A DNA stretch of 64,000 bases from Lachnospiraceae bacterium (lineage in GTDB: Bacteria; Bacillota; Clostridia; Lachnospirales; Lachnospiraceae): positions 55,624 to 119,623 of the forward strand of contig JAILRA010000029.1 in assembly GCA_024698715.1 (NCBI GenBank), given 5' to 3'. Below are positions 1 through 8,750 of the stretch, piece by piece. The translations under genes were made by a program, and so were the position numbers. Within the stretch, counting starts at the first letter, position 1. Every line of letters begins with the position of its first letter. Below the pieces are notes generated by a model that did no database searches, had not been told where the DNA came from, and saw nothing but the letters and a program-made list of their open reading frames with translations.

Positions 1-31
1 TATTACGAGAGAGTATTAGGAGGGAAAACAC

Positions 32-592
32 ATGAAAAAAAATGATGAAAAAAAATCATCAAGAACACCGTTTTTATTGCTTTCCGCAATAGCTTTTATT
101 GTACTTGGCGTAGTTGTTATCATGTTCAAAACACAGATAACGGATATGCTTGACAATATTATCAAATGGGTTGCTGCGGGTATACTCGGTATAGTTGCGA
201 TAATAAACATCATCGCATTTACCAAGAATATGAAAGAGAATATTAAGGAACTGATCATAGGTGCACTTGCACTCATTGCAGCAATTGTTCTTTTGATTTC
301 ACATCTTTTGGGTGTTCCGAATCTTCTTATAATGGTAATTGGCTTTATGTTTGGTTTGTATCTGATCATTGAAGGATTTTTCAAACTGAAAGATGCTTTC
401 GGAAGCAAAAAGAGCGAAAACAATTTATGGTTTGTTCCTTTGATCTTCGGAATCTTAAGTATCTTACTCGGTGTTTTGATCATTTTCTTCGGAGTAAAAG
501 TTACTACGATCTTCGTTCTTGTTTTCGGTATTTTACTTATCTATGCCGGCGTACAGAATCTCGTCAATCTTTTCATCGGAAACAAGAAATGA
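32..592 (+). CDS. DUF308 / HdeD-like six-helix membrane protein
   Basis: The 186-residue product starts with a charged Lys/Asp/Glu-rich cytoplasmic tail (about residues 1-12). About six hydrophobic segments follow, near residues 13-33, 44-64, 71-91, 97-115, 132-152 and 157-178, in three pairs. This length and the paired-helix layout are typical of DUF308 (HdeD) inner-membrane proteins, often linked to acid or general stress; the family has no defined biochemical activity. AGGAGGG lies eight bases upstream of the ATG. The gene ends before the thiamine promoter, so it is probably not part of that operon. The fold assignment is from composition and topology; the physiological role is unknown. 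Confidence 0.75.
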   Translation: MKKNDEKKSSRTPFLLLSAIAFIVLGVVVIMFKTQITDMLDNIIKWVAAGILGIVAIINIIAFTKNMKENIKELIIGALALIAAIVLLISHLLGVPNLLIMVIGFMFGLYLIIEGFFKLKDAFGSKKSENNLWFVPLIFGILSILLGVLIIFFGVKVTTIFVLVFGILLIYAGVQNLVNLFIGNKK

Positions 593-613
593 TCCGCATA
601 GGCAAATATGTAA

Positions 614-642
614 TTGACACGGAATAATTAACAGAATATAAT
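614..642 (+). promoter_or_regulatory. Consensus sigma-A promoter of the thiamine operon
   Basis: TTGACA (614-619) and TATAAT (637-642) are separated by exactly 17 bases, a perfect vegetative promoter. The predicted start near 649 lies just before the TPP riboswitch. Confidence 0.85.
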
Positions 643-651
643 TTTATACGT

Positions 652-760
652 CACGGGAGTGCTTAAGGTAATTAGGCTGAGAGACGGCATGAACCTGCTG
701 TTAATCCTTGGGAATGACCCAGAACCTGATCCGGATAATACCGGCGTAGGAAGGCGGAAT
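652..760 (+). promoter_or_regulatory. TPP riboswitch (THI element)
   Basis: The conserved THI-box segments are present: GGGAGTGC at the 5' side, CTGAGA at 677-682, and ACCTGATCC followed by GGATAATACC and GGCGTAGGAA at 724-752. These are the pyrimidine- and pyrophosphate-sensor helices of the thiamine pyrophosphate aptamer. A terminator hairpin follows directly, so ligand binding most likely causes premature termination upstream of the transporter genes. The match is by sequence consensus; the exact 3' boundary is approximate. Confidence 0.95.
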
Positions 761-772
761 GAAAAGTGATTC

Positions 773-809
773 TAAGGGCTTTTTCTCGTGAAGAAAAGGT
801 CCTTTTTTA
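773..809 (+). terminator. Riboswitch-controlled intrinsic terminator
   Basis: AAGGGCTTTTTC and GAAAAGGTCCTT form a hairpin with minor mismatches around a short loop, followed by a T run. Its place between aptamer and first gene makes it the expression platform of the TPP riboswitch. Confidence 0.8.
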
Positions 810-839
810 TTCGTGATTAAAAGAAAAAGGGAGAACAAA

Positions 840-1184
840 ATGAGCGCAAAATTAAATGCCAATGTGGCAATTCAGGTATTACCGAGTGTACAGGGAGACG
901 AAGAGATCGTAAGAGTGGTCGATGCGGTCATCGATTATATAAAAAGTACGGGTGTCGAATATTATGTGGGGCCCTGCGAAACTGCAATGGAAGGTGATTA
1001 CGAGGAACTTATGGAGATTGTTAAGCAGTGCCAGTACATCGCGATAGAAGCGGGTGCACCCAGTGTAATGAGCTACGTAAAGATCACTTACAAACCCGAA
1101 GGCGAGAAGCTTACCATCGAGAGAAAAACCGCAAAGCATCATAAACATGATCTGGCAAAGTCATTAAAGAACCACAGTGCATAG
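840..1184 (+). CDS. Thiamine-binding protein, MTH1187/YkoF-like family
   Basis: The 114-residue product matches the small thiamine-binding (DUF77, Thiamine_BP) proteins with a ferredoxin-like fold. Recognisable pieces are the N-terminal strand with LNANVAIQVLP, the helix with VDAVIDYIKSTGVEYYVGP, and the segment GDYEELMEIVKQCQ. Family members bind thiamine or a related pyrimidine and are usually encoded with ThiXYZ-type transporters, as here. The ATG at 840 is chosen because AAAGGGAGA lies just upstream; an in-frame GTG at 813 would overlap the terminator region. It is the first gene of the TPP-riboswitch operon. Its exact role (cytosolic ligand buffer or sensor) is inferred. Confidence 0.85.
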   Translation: MSAKLNANVAIQVLPSVQGDEEIVRVVDAVIDYIKSTGVEYYVGPCETAMEGDYEELMEIVKQCQYIAIEAGAPSVMSYVKITYKPEGEKLTIERKTAKHHKHDLAKSLKNHSA

Positions 1185-1192
1185 TTTGATTT

Positions 1193-1963
1193 ATGAATAA
1201 AAAAAAGAAATTTCAAAAACAGAAATTGATACCGGTTGCGGTAATAGCAGTCCTTATTCTTATATGGCAGGCAGCCTGCTCATTCGGATGGGTGCCCAAA
1301 TTCATGCTTCCGTCACCTGCGGATGTGATAAAGGCATTTGTTACTGATTTTCCGCTTCTTATGAGTCATGCCAGAGTGACGCTTCTTGAAGCGTGCCTTG
1401 GGCTTGTTATCGGTGTTTTAACGGGATTTGGATGTGCTGCGCTTATGGATTCGTTTCCACCTGTTAAAAGTGCGCTCTATCCGATACTTGTGCTCACACA
1501 GACGATACCGCCTGTTGCGATAGCACCGCTCCTTATCCTCTGGTTTTCCTACGGGATAGCACCGAAGGTTATCCTGGTCGTTCTGGTTGCTTTCTTTCCG
1601 ATGGCGGTAGGGCTTCTCGAAGGATTTCAGTCCGTGGATCAGGATATGATAAAACTCATGAAATCCATGAAAGCATCGAAGTGGCAGATTTTCTGGAATG
1701 TGAAATTCCCAAATGCCCTCGGTTCGTTTTTTTCGGGACTTAAGATCGCGGTTGCATATTCGGTTGTCGGTGCGGTCATTGCCGAGTGGCTGGGCGGATT
1801 CAACGGCCTCGGGGTTTATATGACCAGAGTGAAAAAATCATTATCCTATGACAAGATGTTCGCTGTAATATTACTGGTTTCCGTTATAAGCCTTTTACTT
1901 ATGGAAGCGGTAAAAATTATACAGTACAAATCGATGCCCTGGGAGCATCTTAAAGATGAATAA
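1193..1963 (+). CDS. thiX: ABC transporter permease for a thiamine precursor (ThiX-like)
   Basis: The 256-residue protein is a binding-protein-dependent permease of the SsuC/TauC type. It has an N-terminal hydrophobic helix (about 13-33) and five or more further membrane segments. The cytoplasmic EAA loop is visible around residues 142-175 (EGFQSVDQDMIKLMKSM, then KASKWQIFWNVKFPNA), the docking site for the ATPase. It starts eight bases after the previous stop without a clear Shine-Dalgarno, suggesting translational coupling. Position behind a TPP riboswitch and beside an NMT1-type binding protein indicates uptake of a thiamine pyrimidine precursor such as HMP or formylaminopyrimidine; the precise substrate cannot be read from sequence. 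Confidence 0.88.
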   Translation: MNKKKKFQKQKLIPVAVIAVLILIWQAACSFGWVPKFMLPSPADVIKAFVTDFPLLMSHARVTLLEACLGLVIGVLTGFGCAALMDSFPPVKSALYPILVLTQTIPPVAIAPLLILWFSYGIAPKVILVVLVAFFPMAVGLLEGFQSVDQDMIKLMKSMKASKWQIFWNVKFPNALGSFFSGLKIAVAYSVVGAVIAEWLGGFNGLGVYMTRVKKSLSYDKMFAVILLVSVISLLLMEAVKIIQYKSMPWEHLKDE

Positions 1964-2012
1964 AAGGCAGAAATGCTTTTTAATATATTTGACCTGAAAG
2001 GAAGAAAACATA

Positions 2013-3047
2013 ATGAAAAGATTTGAAAAACTGATCGGAAAAGCGATAGCTACCGGAATTGCGGCATTAAGCGTTTTTTCCATAGCTGCATGTGACACGG
2101 CGAATAATAACGCCAATACTACGGCGAATTCGGAGCCTAAAAAGGATATCACATTTGTTCTTGACTGGACTCCCAACACAAACCACACCGGACTTTATGT
2201 GGCATTAAACAAAGGCTACTATGAAGAAGCGGGACTTAATGTTTCGATAGTTCAGCCGCCCGAAGACGGAGCTACCACGATGGTTGCATCGGGACAGGCA
2301 CAGTTCGGAGTCGATTTCCAGGATTATCTTGTACCCGTATTCACATCGGAAGAGAAGATTCCCGTGGAAGTATGTGCAGCGATCCTTCAGCACAATACAT
2401 CCGCAATCATTTCCTTAAAAGAGGACGGTATCGAATCCCCTAAGGATCTTGAGGGTAAAAACTATGCTACATGGGATCTGCCCATTGAAAAAGCAATGAT
2501 CCAAAACATCATGGAAGCTGACGGCGGAGATTATTCCAAGCTTAACCTTATTCCCGAATATGTGGAAAATGAGGCTGCAGCACTTCAGCAGGATATTGAT
2601 GCCGTATGGGTATATTATGCATGGGGCGGTATAGCATGCAAACAGGCAGGACTTGATACGAATCTTATTTTCTTTAATGACATCACACCCGAATTCGATT
2701 ATTACAGCCCAGTTATCATAGTTAATTCGGACTGGGCAAATGCAAATAAGGAAACCGCGATAGCTTTTCTTGAAGCAACGGGAAGAGGTTATGAATTCGC
2801 TGCATCGCATCCCGATGAAGCAGCTGATATTCTCTGTGCTGAAGTACCCGAACTTGATAAGACTCTCGTAAAAGAGAGCCAGGAATGGATCTCAAAAGAA
2901 TATATCTCCGATGCAAGAAGATGGGGAGAGATCGATCAGAAGAGATGGGATGCATTTTTCAAATGGCTTTCCGATAACGGTCTGGCAGATGAGATTCCCG
3001 AAGGATACGGCTTTACAAACGAATATCTGGAATGGCCGGAAAGATAA
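2013..3047 (+). CDS. thiY: NMT1/THI5-like solute-binding lipoprotein (ThiY-like)
   Basis: The 344-residue protein has a lipoprotein signal peptide ending in the lipobox SIAAC (Cys about residue 27), then an Asn/Thr-rich linker. The mature part begins with ITFVLDWTPNTNHTGLYVAL, the hallmark start of NMT1/THI5-like periplasmic binding proteins. Further family features are GYYEEAGL and the segment around VASGQAQFGVDF. Members deliver thiamine pyrimidine precursors to a ThiX/ThiZ transporter. AAAGGAAG precedes the ATG. It is tethered outside the membrane and should be the specificity component of this operon. Confidence 0.9.
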   Translation: MKRFEKLIGKAIATGIAALSVFSIAACDTANNNANTTANSEPKKDITFVLDWTPNTNHTGLYVALNKGYYEEAGLNVSIVQPPEDGATTMVASGQAQFGVDFQDYLVPVFTSEEKIPVEVCAAILQHNTSAIISLKEDGIESPKDLEGKNYATWDLPIEKAMIQNIMEADGGDYSKLNLIPEYVENEAAALQQDIDAVWVYYAWGGIACKQAGLDTNLIFFNDITPEFDYYSPVIIVNSDWANANKETAIAFLEATGRGYEFAASHPDEAADILCAEVPELDKTLVKESQEWISKEYISDARRWGEIDQKRWDAFFKWLSDNGLADEIPEGYGFTNEYLEWPER

Positions 3048-3061
3048 ATGGTTTACATAAA

Positions 3062-3841
3062 ATGAGCGAGATTCTTCGTGCAGAGCACATATCCAAAAAT
3101 TTTACAGACAAAGATGTTTTAGGCGATATCACACTGACACTTAATGAGGGAGAGCTTATCTGTCTTCTGGGTGTCAGCGGTGTCGGCAAAACAACTTTAT
3201 TTAACGTGCTGTCGGGTCTTACAAAACCCGACGGCGGTGCTGTGCTTATGAACGAAAATGCTCATACGGAAAGTGACGGTACCGAATGGACCGACATTAC
3301 TGGAAAAACGGGATATCTAAGCTATATGCTTCAAAAAGATCTTCTGCTTCCCAACAAATATATAATAGACAATGTCGCACTGCCTCTGACTTTAAGAGGT
3401 ATTCCAAAGAAAGAAGCCAGAAATAAAGCATCGGAACTTTTCGAAAGGTTCGGTCTTCAGGGATGTGAGAAAAAATATCCCGCACAACTTTCGGGCGGTA
3501 TGAGACAGAGGGCCGCACTCCTCAGAACATATTTATGCGACAAAAGGGTAGCGCTTCTTGACGAACCGTTCAGTGCTCTTGATACCATAACCCGTACATC
3601 CATGCAGGAATGGTTTCTGGAAGTAATGGACAGTATCAGAATGTCAACGATATTTATCACTCATGATATTGACGAAGCGATCCTTATTTCCGACAGGATA
3701 TATATCATGAAGGGCTCGCCTGCAGTACTCAGCGATGAGATCGTTGTTGAAAAGAAAAAGCCCAGGAACATCGATTTTACGATGACCGAAGAATTTCTGG
3801 AATACAAAAAACTGATAAAGAGCAAACTGTCTGACGACTGA
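3062..3841 (+). CDS. thiZ: ABC transporter ATP-binding protein (ThiZ-like)
   Basis: The product has all ABC ATPase motifs: Walker A GVSGVGKTT, Q-loop region YMLQKD, signature LSGGMRQR, Walker B VALLDEPFSALD and switch His in FITHDID. It energises ThiX. The start is uncertain: an in-frame ATG at 3032 overlaps the thiY stop, while the ATG at 3062 gives MSEILRAEHISKNF, the usual ABC N-terminus. Neither has a good Shine-Dalgarno, so coupling to thiY is likely. It is the last gene of the thiamine operon; a new promoter begins 34 bases downstream. Confidence 0.88.
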   Translation: MSEILRAEHISKNFTDKDVLGDITLTLNEGELICLLGVSGVGKTTLFNVLSGLTKPDGGAVLMNENAHTESDGTEWTDITGKTGYLSYMLQKDLLLPNKYIIDNVALPLTLRGIPKKEARNKASELFERFGLQGCEKKYPAQLSGGMRQRAALLRTYLCDKRVALLDEPFSALDTITRTSMQEWFLEVMDSIRMSTIFITHDIDEAILISDRIYIMKGSPAVLSDEIVVEKKKPRNIDFTMTEEFLEYKKLIKSKLSDD

Positions 3842-3874
3842 TAAAATTCATTTGTGAAAATTTAATGTTTTTTG

Positions 3875-3903
3875 TTGACGTAAAAAAAAATCAGTGATAA
3901 TAT
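3875..3903 (+). promoter_or_regulatory. Promoter of the tryptophan operon
   Basis: TTGACG (3875-3880) and TAATAT (3898-3903) are spaced by 17 bases. Transcription should start near 3910, at the 5' edge of the T-box leader. Confidence 0.75.
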
Positions 3904-3909
3904 ACAAAC

Positions 3910-4171
3910 TAATTTAATAAGATTTTTAAACCGATGAAGCGGAAGAAAAAGCATTTTATCGCCTAAGCGAGTCCGGGACGGTGCGAGCCGGATGGTATGA
4001 GGGATGCGTGAATGATAATTCTTATATGGTCCGCTGAGGGCATGGGGAAAGGATTTATCCAAGTATCCGTGACGTGAGGGCAGGCGTAACAAGCCCGGGA
4101 TATGATGGTATCCGACAAGAGCACGGGCTTACGTGAATCAAGGTGGCACCGCGGATAGTTTATAATTATTC
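3910..4171 (+). promoter_or_regulatory. T-box leader of the trp operon (tRNA-Trp sensor)
   Basis: The diagnostic T-box sequence AAGGTGGCACCGCGG is at 4140-4154, followed by a terminator. This class of leader reads the charging state of a specific tRNA: uncharged tRNA pairs with a specifier codon in stem I and with the T-box bulge, which favours antitermination. The genes downstream are all tryptophan biosynthetic, so the specifier should be TGG; a candidate TGG lies at 4027-4029. The stem I fold was not computed, so the specifier position is tentative. Confidence 0.88.
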
Positions 4172-4208
4172 GTCCTTGGCAGAACAAATTCTGTCGAGGA
4201 CTTTTTTA
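4172..4208 (+). terminator. T-box terminator before trpD
   Basis: GTCCTTGGCAGAA and TTCTGTCGAGGAC form a strong hairpin followed by seven T residues. It competes with the T-box antiterminator immediately upstream. Confidence 0.88.
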
Positions 4209-4318
4209 TTCGCAGGACCGCATAAGGATTTCGACTTACGTCGGTTGCGGTCCGCGCGCGAGTAGGGAGTATTTCAGTATCCCTCCTCGATTAGAAAAGA
4301 TAATTTAGGAGGTACAAC

Positions 4319-5335
4319 ATGATCAAGGAAGCAATCGTAAAAATCGTAAACAAAGAGGATCTAACTTATGACGAGGCTTATGCCGTAATGAATGAAATTA
4401 TGAACGGTGAAACAAGCCAGACTCAGAATGCGGCATTCTTATCCGCATTATCCACAAAGAGTGCTAAAGCCGAAACTACGGATGAGATCGCAGGATGCGC
4501 TGCAGCCATGAGAGAACATGCAACAAGAGTTGAGACCGGAATGGATGTTTTTGAAATCGTAGGAACAGGCGGAGACAATGCGGGAAGCTTTAATATATCC
4601 ACAACATCCGCGATCGTTGCGGCAGCGGGCGGAATGAAAGTTGCTAAGCACGGAAACAGGGCAGCTTCTTCTCTTTGCGGTACGGCTGACTGCCTTGAAG
4701 CACTCGGTGTGAACATAAGACAGAATCCCGAGAAATGTGTTGAACTTTTAAATGAAGCGGGAATGTGTTTCTTCTTTGCACAGGAATATCATTCATCCAT
4801 GAAATATGTGGGCGGGATCAGAAAGGAACTCGGTTTCAGAACGGTATTTAATATCCTCGGACCGCTTACCAATCCCGCACATCCTTCAATGCAGCTTCTC
4901 GGAGTATACGATGAATACCTTGTGATCCCTCTAGCACAGGTACTTACATCACTCGGTGTAAAGAGAGGAATGGTTGTATACGGACAGGATAAACTCGATG
5001 AGATTTCATTATCATCACCGACCACGGTATGTGAGTTAAGAGACGGATGGTATAAATCATATGTGATCACTCCCGAAGATTTCGGACTTAAGAGATGCAC
5101 CAAAGAAGAATTAAAGGGAGGAAGCCCCGAAGAAAACGCTGAGATCACAAGAAGGATCTTAAACGGCGAAAAGGGAGCAAAGAGAGATGCAGTTCTTCTT
5201 AATGCCGGAGCATCGCTTTATATCGGCGGAAAGGCTGACAGTTTTGAAGACGGAATAAAACTCGCCGCAGAGATCATTGATTCCGGAAAAGCAGCCAAGA
5301 CACTTGAGAAGATAATTGAGGTAAGCAACAGATGA
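4319..5335 (+). CDS. trpD: Anthranilate phosphoribosyltransferase
   Basis: The 338-residue enzyme transfers phosphoribosyl from PRPP to anthranilate, the second step of tryptophan synthesis. The PRPP-binding signature [14 protein letters not shown] is near residues 80-93, and the anthranilate-binding segment KHGNRAASS near 112-120. Length is normal for the family, and there is no fused TrpG domain. AGGAGG lies upstream of the ATG. It is the first gene after the T-box terminator, and its TGA overlaps the trpC ATG (ATGA). Confidence 0.97.
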   Translation: MIKEAIVKIVNKEDLTYDEAYAVMNEIMNGETSQTQNAAFLSALSTKSAKAETTDEIAGCAAAMREHATRVETGMDVFEIVGTGGDNAGSFNISTTSAIVAAAGGMKVAKHGNRAASSLCGTADCLEALGVNIRQNPEKCVELLNEAGMCFFFAQEYHSSMKYVGGIRKELGFRTVFNILGPLTNPAHPSMQLLGVYDEYLVIPLAQVLTSLGVKRGMVVYGQDKLDEISLSSPTTVCELRDGWYKSYVITPEDFGLKRCTKEELKGGSPEENAEITRRILNGEKGAKRDAVLLNAGASLYIGGKADSFEDGIKLAAEIIDSGKAAKTLEKIIEVSNR

Positions 5336-6123
5336 GTATACTCGACGAAATAGCCGGATATGCGAAGATCAGAGTGAGTAAAGCCAAAGAAGTAAAGCCT
5401 TTGGAAATAGTTAAAAAAGAGGCTTTTGAAAAAACAGATCCGAATGCTTCTTTCGTATTCGAGGAAGCTTTAAAGGGCGATGATATTTCTTTTATCTGCG
5501 AATGCAAAAAGGCATCGCCTTCAAAAGGACTGATAGCACCTGATTTTGATTATTTAAACATCGCAAAAGAATATGAAAATGCAGGAGCAAATGCGATCTC
5601 GGTACTGACCGAACCAAAATGGTTTTTGGGTAGCAACGAATACCTTAAAGAAATCGCGAATGCTGTTAAGATCCCTGTTATAAGAAAAGATTTCACCGTT
5701 GACGAATATATGATCTACGAAGCCAAGGTACTCGGAGCTTCTGCTGTGCTTCTTATCTGTTCGATCCTCGATGAAAGCAGGATAAGAGAATACATTAAGA
5801 TATGCGATGAACTTCGACTTTCGGCTCTCGTGGAAGCACATGACAGGGAAGAGATAAAAAAAGCGTTAAATGCCGGAGCAAGGATAATAGGTGTTAATAA
5901 CAGGAATCTCAAGGATTTCAGTGTTAATACCGGCAATACCGTTTCACTCAGAAAATTCGTTCCGAATGATATTGTATTTGTGGCTGAGAGCGGGATTAAG
6001 AGCCATGAAGATGTTGCAGGGCTTAAAGAAATCGGCGTAAATGCACTTCTTGTCGGTGAAACACTGATGAGAGCCGATGATAAAAAGAAGAAACTGGAAG
6101 AACTCCGTTGCGGATCAAAGTAA
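5332..6123 (+). CDS. trpC: Indole-3-glycerol-phosphate synthase
   Basis: The 263-residue TIM-barrel enzyme converts CdRP to indole-3-glycerol phosphate. Visible signatures are [13 protein letters not shown] near residues 50-62 with the catalytic Lys, [20 protein letters not shown], and NNRNLKDF followed by AESGI near the phosphate-binding loops. It is monofunctional, not fused to TrpF. Its ATG overlaps the trpD stop by four bases, indicating coupled translation. Confidence 0.97.
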   Translation: MSILDEIAGYAKIRVSKAKEVKPLEIVKKEAFEKTDPNASFVFEEALKGDDISFICECKKASPSKGLIAPDFDYLNIAKEYENAGANAISVLTEPKWFLGSNEYLKEIANAVKIPVIRKDFTVDEYMIYEAKVLGASAVLLICSILDESRIREYIKICDELRLSALVEAHDREEIKKALNAGARIIGVNNRNLKDFSVNTGNTVSLRKFVPNDIVFVAESGIKSHEDVAGLKEIGVNALLVGETLMRADDKKKKLEELRCGSK

Positions 6124-6182
6124 GAATAAATAAAAGATATTAAGGAAAAATCCGATTATCTTAATTTTTTTCGGAGAGTAAG

Positions 6183-6785
6183 ATGAGCAAAATTAAATTT
6201 TGCGGAATGAGGTCTGCAAAAGATATCGAATCGGCAAATGAAATAAAACCCGAATATGTAGGCTTTGTGTTCTGGGATAAAAGCAAACGTTATATCACAA
6301 AAGAACAGGCAGTCGAATTAAGAAAGATGCTTGATAAAGATATTAAAGCCGTCGGAGTTTTTCTGGATGAAACTGAAGAAACGATCTGCCGGATATCGGA
6401 AAGCAATGCCATAGACATCATTCAGCTTCACGGACACGAAGATGAGATTTTCATAAATAGTATCAGGGAAAAGACCGGAAAACCGGTGATCAAAGCTTTT
6501 GTGATAAGATCCGAAGAGGATCTAAAAGAAGCGGAAAGATCTTCGGCGGACATGATACTCCTGGATTCCGGTACAGGAAGCGGAAAGACATTTGATCATG
6601 AACTTTTAAAAGATTTTAAAAGACCGTTCTTTCTTGCCGGAGGAATGAGCTGCGAAAATGTGGGAAGTCTGATCGAAGAATTTGATCCCTATTGCGTGGA
6701 TGTAAGCAGCGGCATTGAAACTGACGGAATTAAGGATAAAGATAAGATGACAGAATTTGCAAAGAAGGTAAGGAGAGAGATATGA
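6183..6785 (+). CDS. trpF: Phosphoribosylanthranilate isomerase
   Basis: The 200-residue TIM barrel begins with [12 protein letters not shown], the conserved N-terminal strand carrying the catalytic Cys. Other family segments are [15 protein letters not shown] and [11 protein letters not shown], and the C-terminal [13 protein letters not shown]. It performs the Amadori rearrangement of PRA to CdRP. A 59-base gap separates it from trpC, with GGAGAGTAAG before the ATG. The stop overlaps the trpB ATG by four bases. Confidence 0.96.
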   Translation: MSKIKFCGMRSAKDIESANEIKPEYVGFVFWDKSKRYITKEQAVELRKMLDKDIKAVGVFLDETEETICRISESNAIDIIQLHGHEDEIFINSIREKTGKPVIKAFVIRSEEDLKEAERSSADMILLDSGTGSGKTFDHELLKDFKRPFFLAGGMSCENVGSLIEEFDPYCVDVSSGIETDGIKDKDKMTEFAKKVRREI

Positions 6786-7972
6786 GCAATTCAAACGGAA
6801 GATTCGGAGTTCACGGCGGACAGTACATTCCGGAAACACTGATGAACGCGGTTTTGGAACTCGAAGCTGCATATAACAGATACAAAGACGATCCGGAATT
6901 CAATAAGGAACTTAATACACTTTTTAATGAATATGCCAACAGACCGTCAAGACTTTATTTTGCGGAAAAAATGACGAAGGATCTCGGCGGGGCAAAGATA
7001 TATCTTAAGAGAGAAGATTTAAACCATACCGGTGCACATAAGATAAACAATGTTCTCGGTCAGGCCCTTCTTGCAAAGAAAATGGGAAAGACGAGACTCA
7101 TAGCTGAAACCGGTGCCGGACAGCACGGTGTAGCAACAGCTACGGCAGCTGCACTTATGGGAATGGAATGTGTAGTATTCATGGGAGAGGAAGATACGAT
7201 AAGACAGGCTCTTAACGTATACAGAATGAGACTTCTCGGCGCCGAAGTCATTCCCGTAAAAACAGGAACTGCCACATTAAAGGATGCTGTATCCGAGGCA
7301 ATGAGAGAGTGGACATCAAGGATCAGCGATACGCATTACTGTCTCGGCTCCGTAATGGGACCTCATCCTTTTCCCACGATAGTAAGAGATTTTCAGGCAG
7401 TCATTTCCAAAGAGATTAAGGAACAGATAATGGAAAAAGAAGGAAGACTTCCCGATGCGGTTCTTGCTTGTGTGGGCGGCGGTTCAAATGCTATCGGAAC
7501 TTTCTATCATTTTATTGAAGATGAATCAGTAAAACTTATCGGATGCGAAGCAGCGGGAAGAGGAATAGACGGATTTGAAACCGCAGCTACGATAAACACC
7601 GGAAGAATAGGGATCTTCCACGGAATGAAATCATATTTCTGTCAGGATGAGTACGGTCAGATAGCACCCGTATATTCGATATCGGCAGGACTTGATTATC
7701 CCGGAATCGGACCCGAACATGCATATCTTCACGATATCGGAAGAGCTGAATACGTACCAGTAACGGATGAAGAAGCTGTATGTGCATTTGAATATCTTTC
7801 AAAAACCGAGGGGATCATTCCCGCAATAGAATCGGCACATGCGGTTGCACATGCAATGAAGATCGCACCGACAATGAGCAAGGATCAGATCATGGTAATA
7901 ACCATATCGGGACGCGGTGATAAGGACTGTGCTGCGATAGCACGTTACAGAGGAGAGAACATCAATGAGTAA
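6782..7972 (+). CDS. trpB: Tryptophan synthase beta chain
   Basis: The 396-residue PLP enzyme condenses indole with serine. The start [14 protein letters not shown] is typical of the TrpB1 type. The PLP lysine lies in HTGAHKINN (about residue 88), followed by the monovalent-cation and PLP-phosphate segments [12 protein letters not shown] and [12 protein letters not shown]. The end carries ISGRGDKD. It should form the alpha2-beta2 complex with the next gene product. Translation is coupled to trpF. Confidence 0.98.
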   Translation: MSNSNGRFGVHGGQYIPETLMNAVLELEAAYNRYKDDPEFNKELNTLFNEYANRPSRLYFAEKMTKDLGGAKIYLKREDLNHTGAHKINNVLGQALLAKKMGKTRLIAETGAGQHGVATATAAALMGMECVVFMGEEDTIRQALNVYRMRLLGAEVIPVKTGTATLKDAVSEAMREWTSRISDTHYCLGSVMGPHPFPTIVRDFQAVISKEIKEQIMEKEGRLPDAVLACVGGGSNAIGTFYHFIEDESVKLIGCEAAGRGIDGFETAATINTGRIGIFHGMKSYFCQDEYGQIAPVYSISAGLDYPGIGPEHAYLHDIGRAEYVPVTDEEAVCAFEYLSKTEGIIPAIESAHAVAHAMKIAPTMSKDQIMVITISGRGDKDCAAIARYRGENINE

Positions 7973-8738
7973 GATAAAAGAAGCATTTTCAGATAAAAAA
8001 GCATTTATACCTTTCATTACCTGCGGTGATCCCGATCTTGAGACAACCAAAAAATGCGTGATCGAAATGGTAAAGAACGGAGCAAGTATCATAGAACTCG
8101 GAATCCCTTTTTCGGATCCGACAGCCGAAGGTCCGGTGATACAGGAAGCCAATATGCGTGCGTTGTCGGCAGGAACCACTACGGATAAGATATTCGATAT
8201 GGTAGTTGAATTAAGAAAAGAAGTTTCGATCCCTCTTGCTTTTATGACATATGCGAATGTCGTATATTCGTACGGAAGCGAAAGATTCATAAAGAAATGC
8301 AGTGAGATCGGAATGGACGGACTTATCCTTCCCGATGTTCCGTATGAAGAAAAAGAAGAATTTTCCGAAATCTGCGAAAAATACGAAATAGATTTGATAT
8401 CCCTTATAGCACCCACATCCAATGACAGGATCGCAAAGATCGCAGGGGATGCAAAAGGATTTTTGTATATAGTTTCGAGTCTCGGTGTAACGGGTATGAG
8501 AAGCGAGATAAATACGGATCTTGAAAGCATGGTTGCACTCGTAAGAGAAAACTCCGATATTCCGTGTGCGATCGGATTCGGTATTTCAAAACCCGAACAG
8601 GCTGCGAAAATGGCAGCAATTTCGGATGGTGCCATAATCGGTTCCGCGATAGTAAAAATCGTTGCCGAATACGGAAAAGATGCACCAGAACATGTTGGTG
8701 AATTTGTTAGATCAGTAAGAGAAGCATTGGACAGATAA
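7965..8738 (+). CDS. trpA: Tryptophan synthase alpha chain
   Basis: The 257-residue TIM barrel cleaves indole-3-glycerol phosphate and channels indole to TrpB. The catalytic Glu is in [19 protein letters not shown], followed by the loop with [11 protein letters not shown] carrying the catalytic Asp. The phosphate-binding part includes FGISKPEQA. The start overlaps the end of trpB by eight bases, with GAGGAGAG inside trpB acting as ribosome binding site. Confidence 0.97.
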   Translation: MSKIKEAFSDKKAFIPFITCGDPDLETTKKCVIEMVKNGASIIELGIPFSDPTAEGPVIQEANMRALSAGTTTDKIFDMVVELRKEVSIPLAFMTYANVVYSYGSERFIKKCSEIGMDGLILPDVPYEEKEEFSEICEKYEIDLISLIAPTSNDRIAKIAGDAKGFLYIVSSLGVTGMRSEINTDLESMVALVRENSDIPCAIGFGISKPEQAAKMAAISDGAIIGSAIVKIVAEYGKDAPEHVGEFVRSVREALDR

Positions 8739-8750
8739 CAGGAGACAGGA

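Noticed and set aside
3843..3874. Terminator after thiZ
   Set aside because: The AAATTCA/TGAAAATTT pairing is short and AT-only, and the T run overlaps the trp -35 box; too weak to call.
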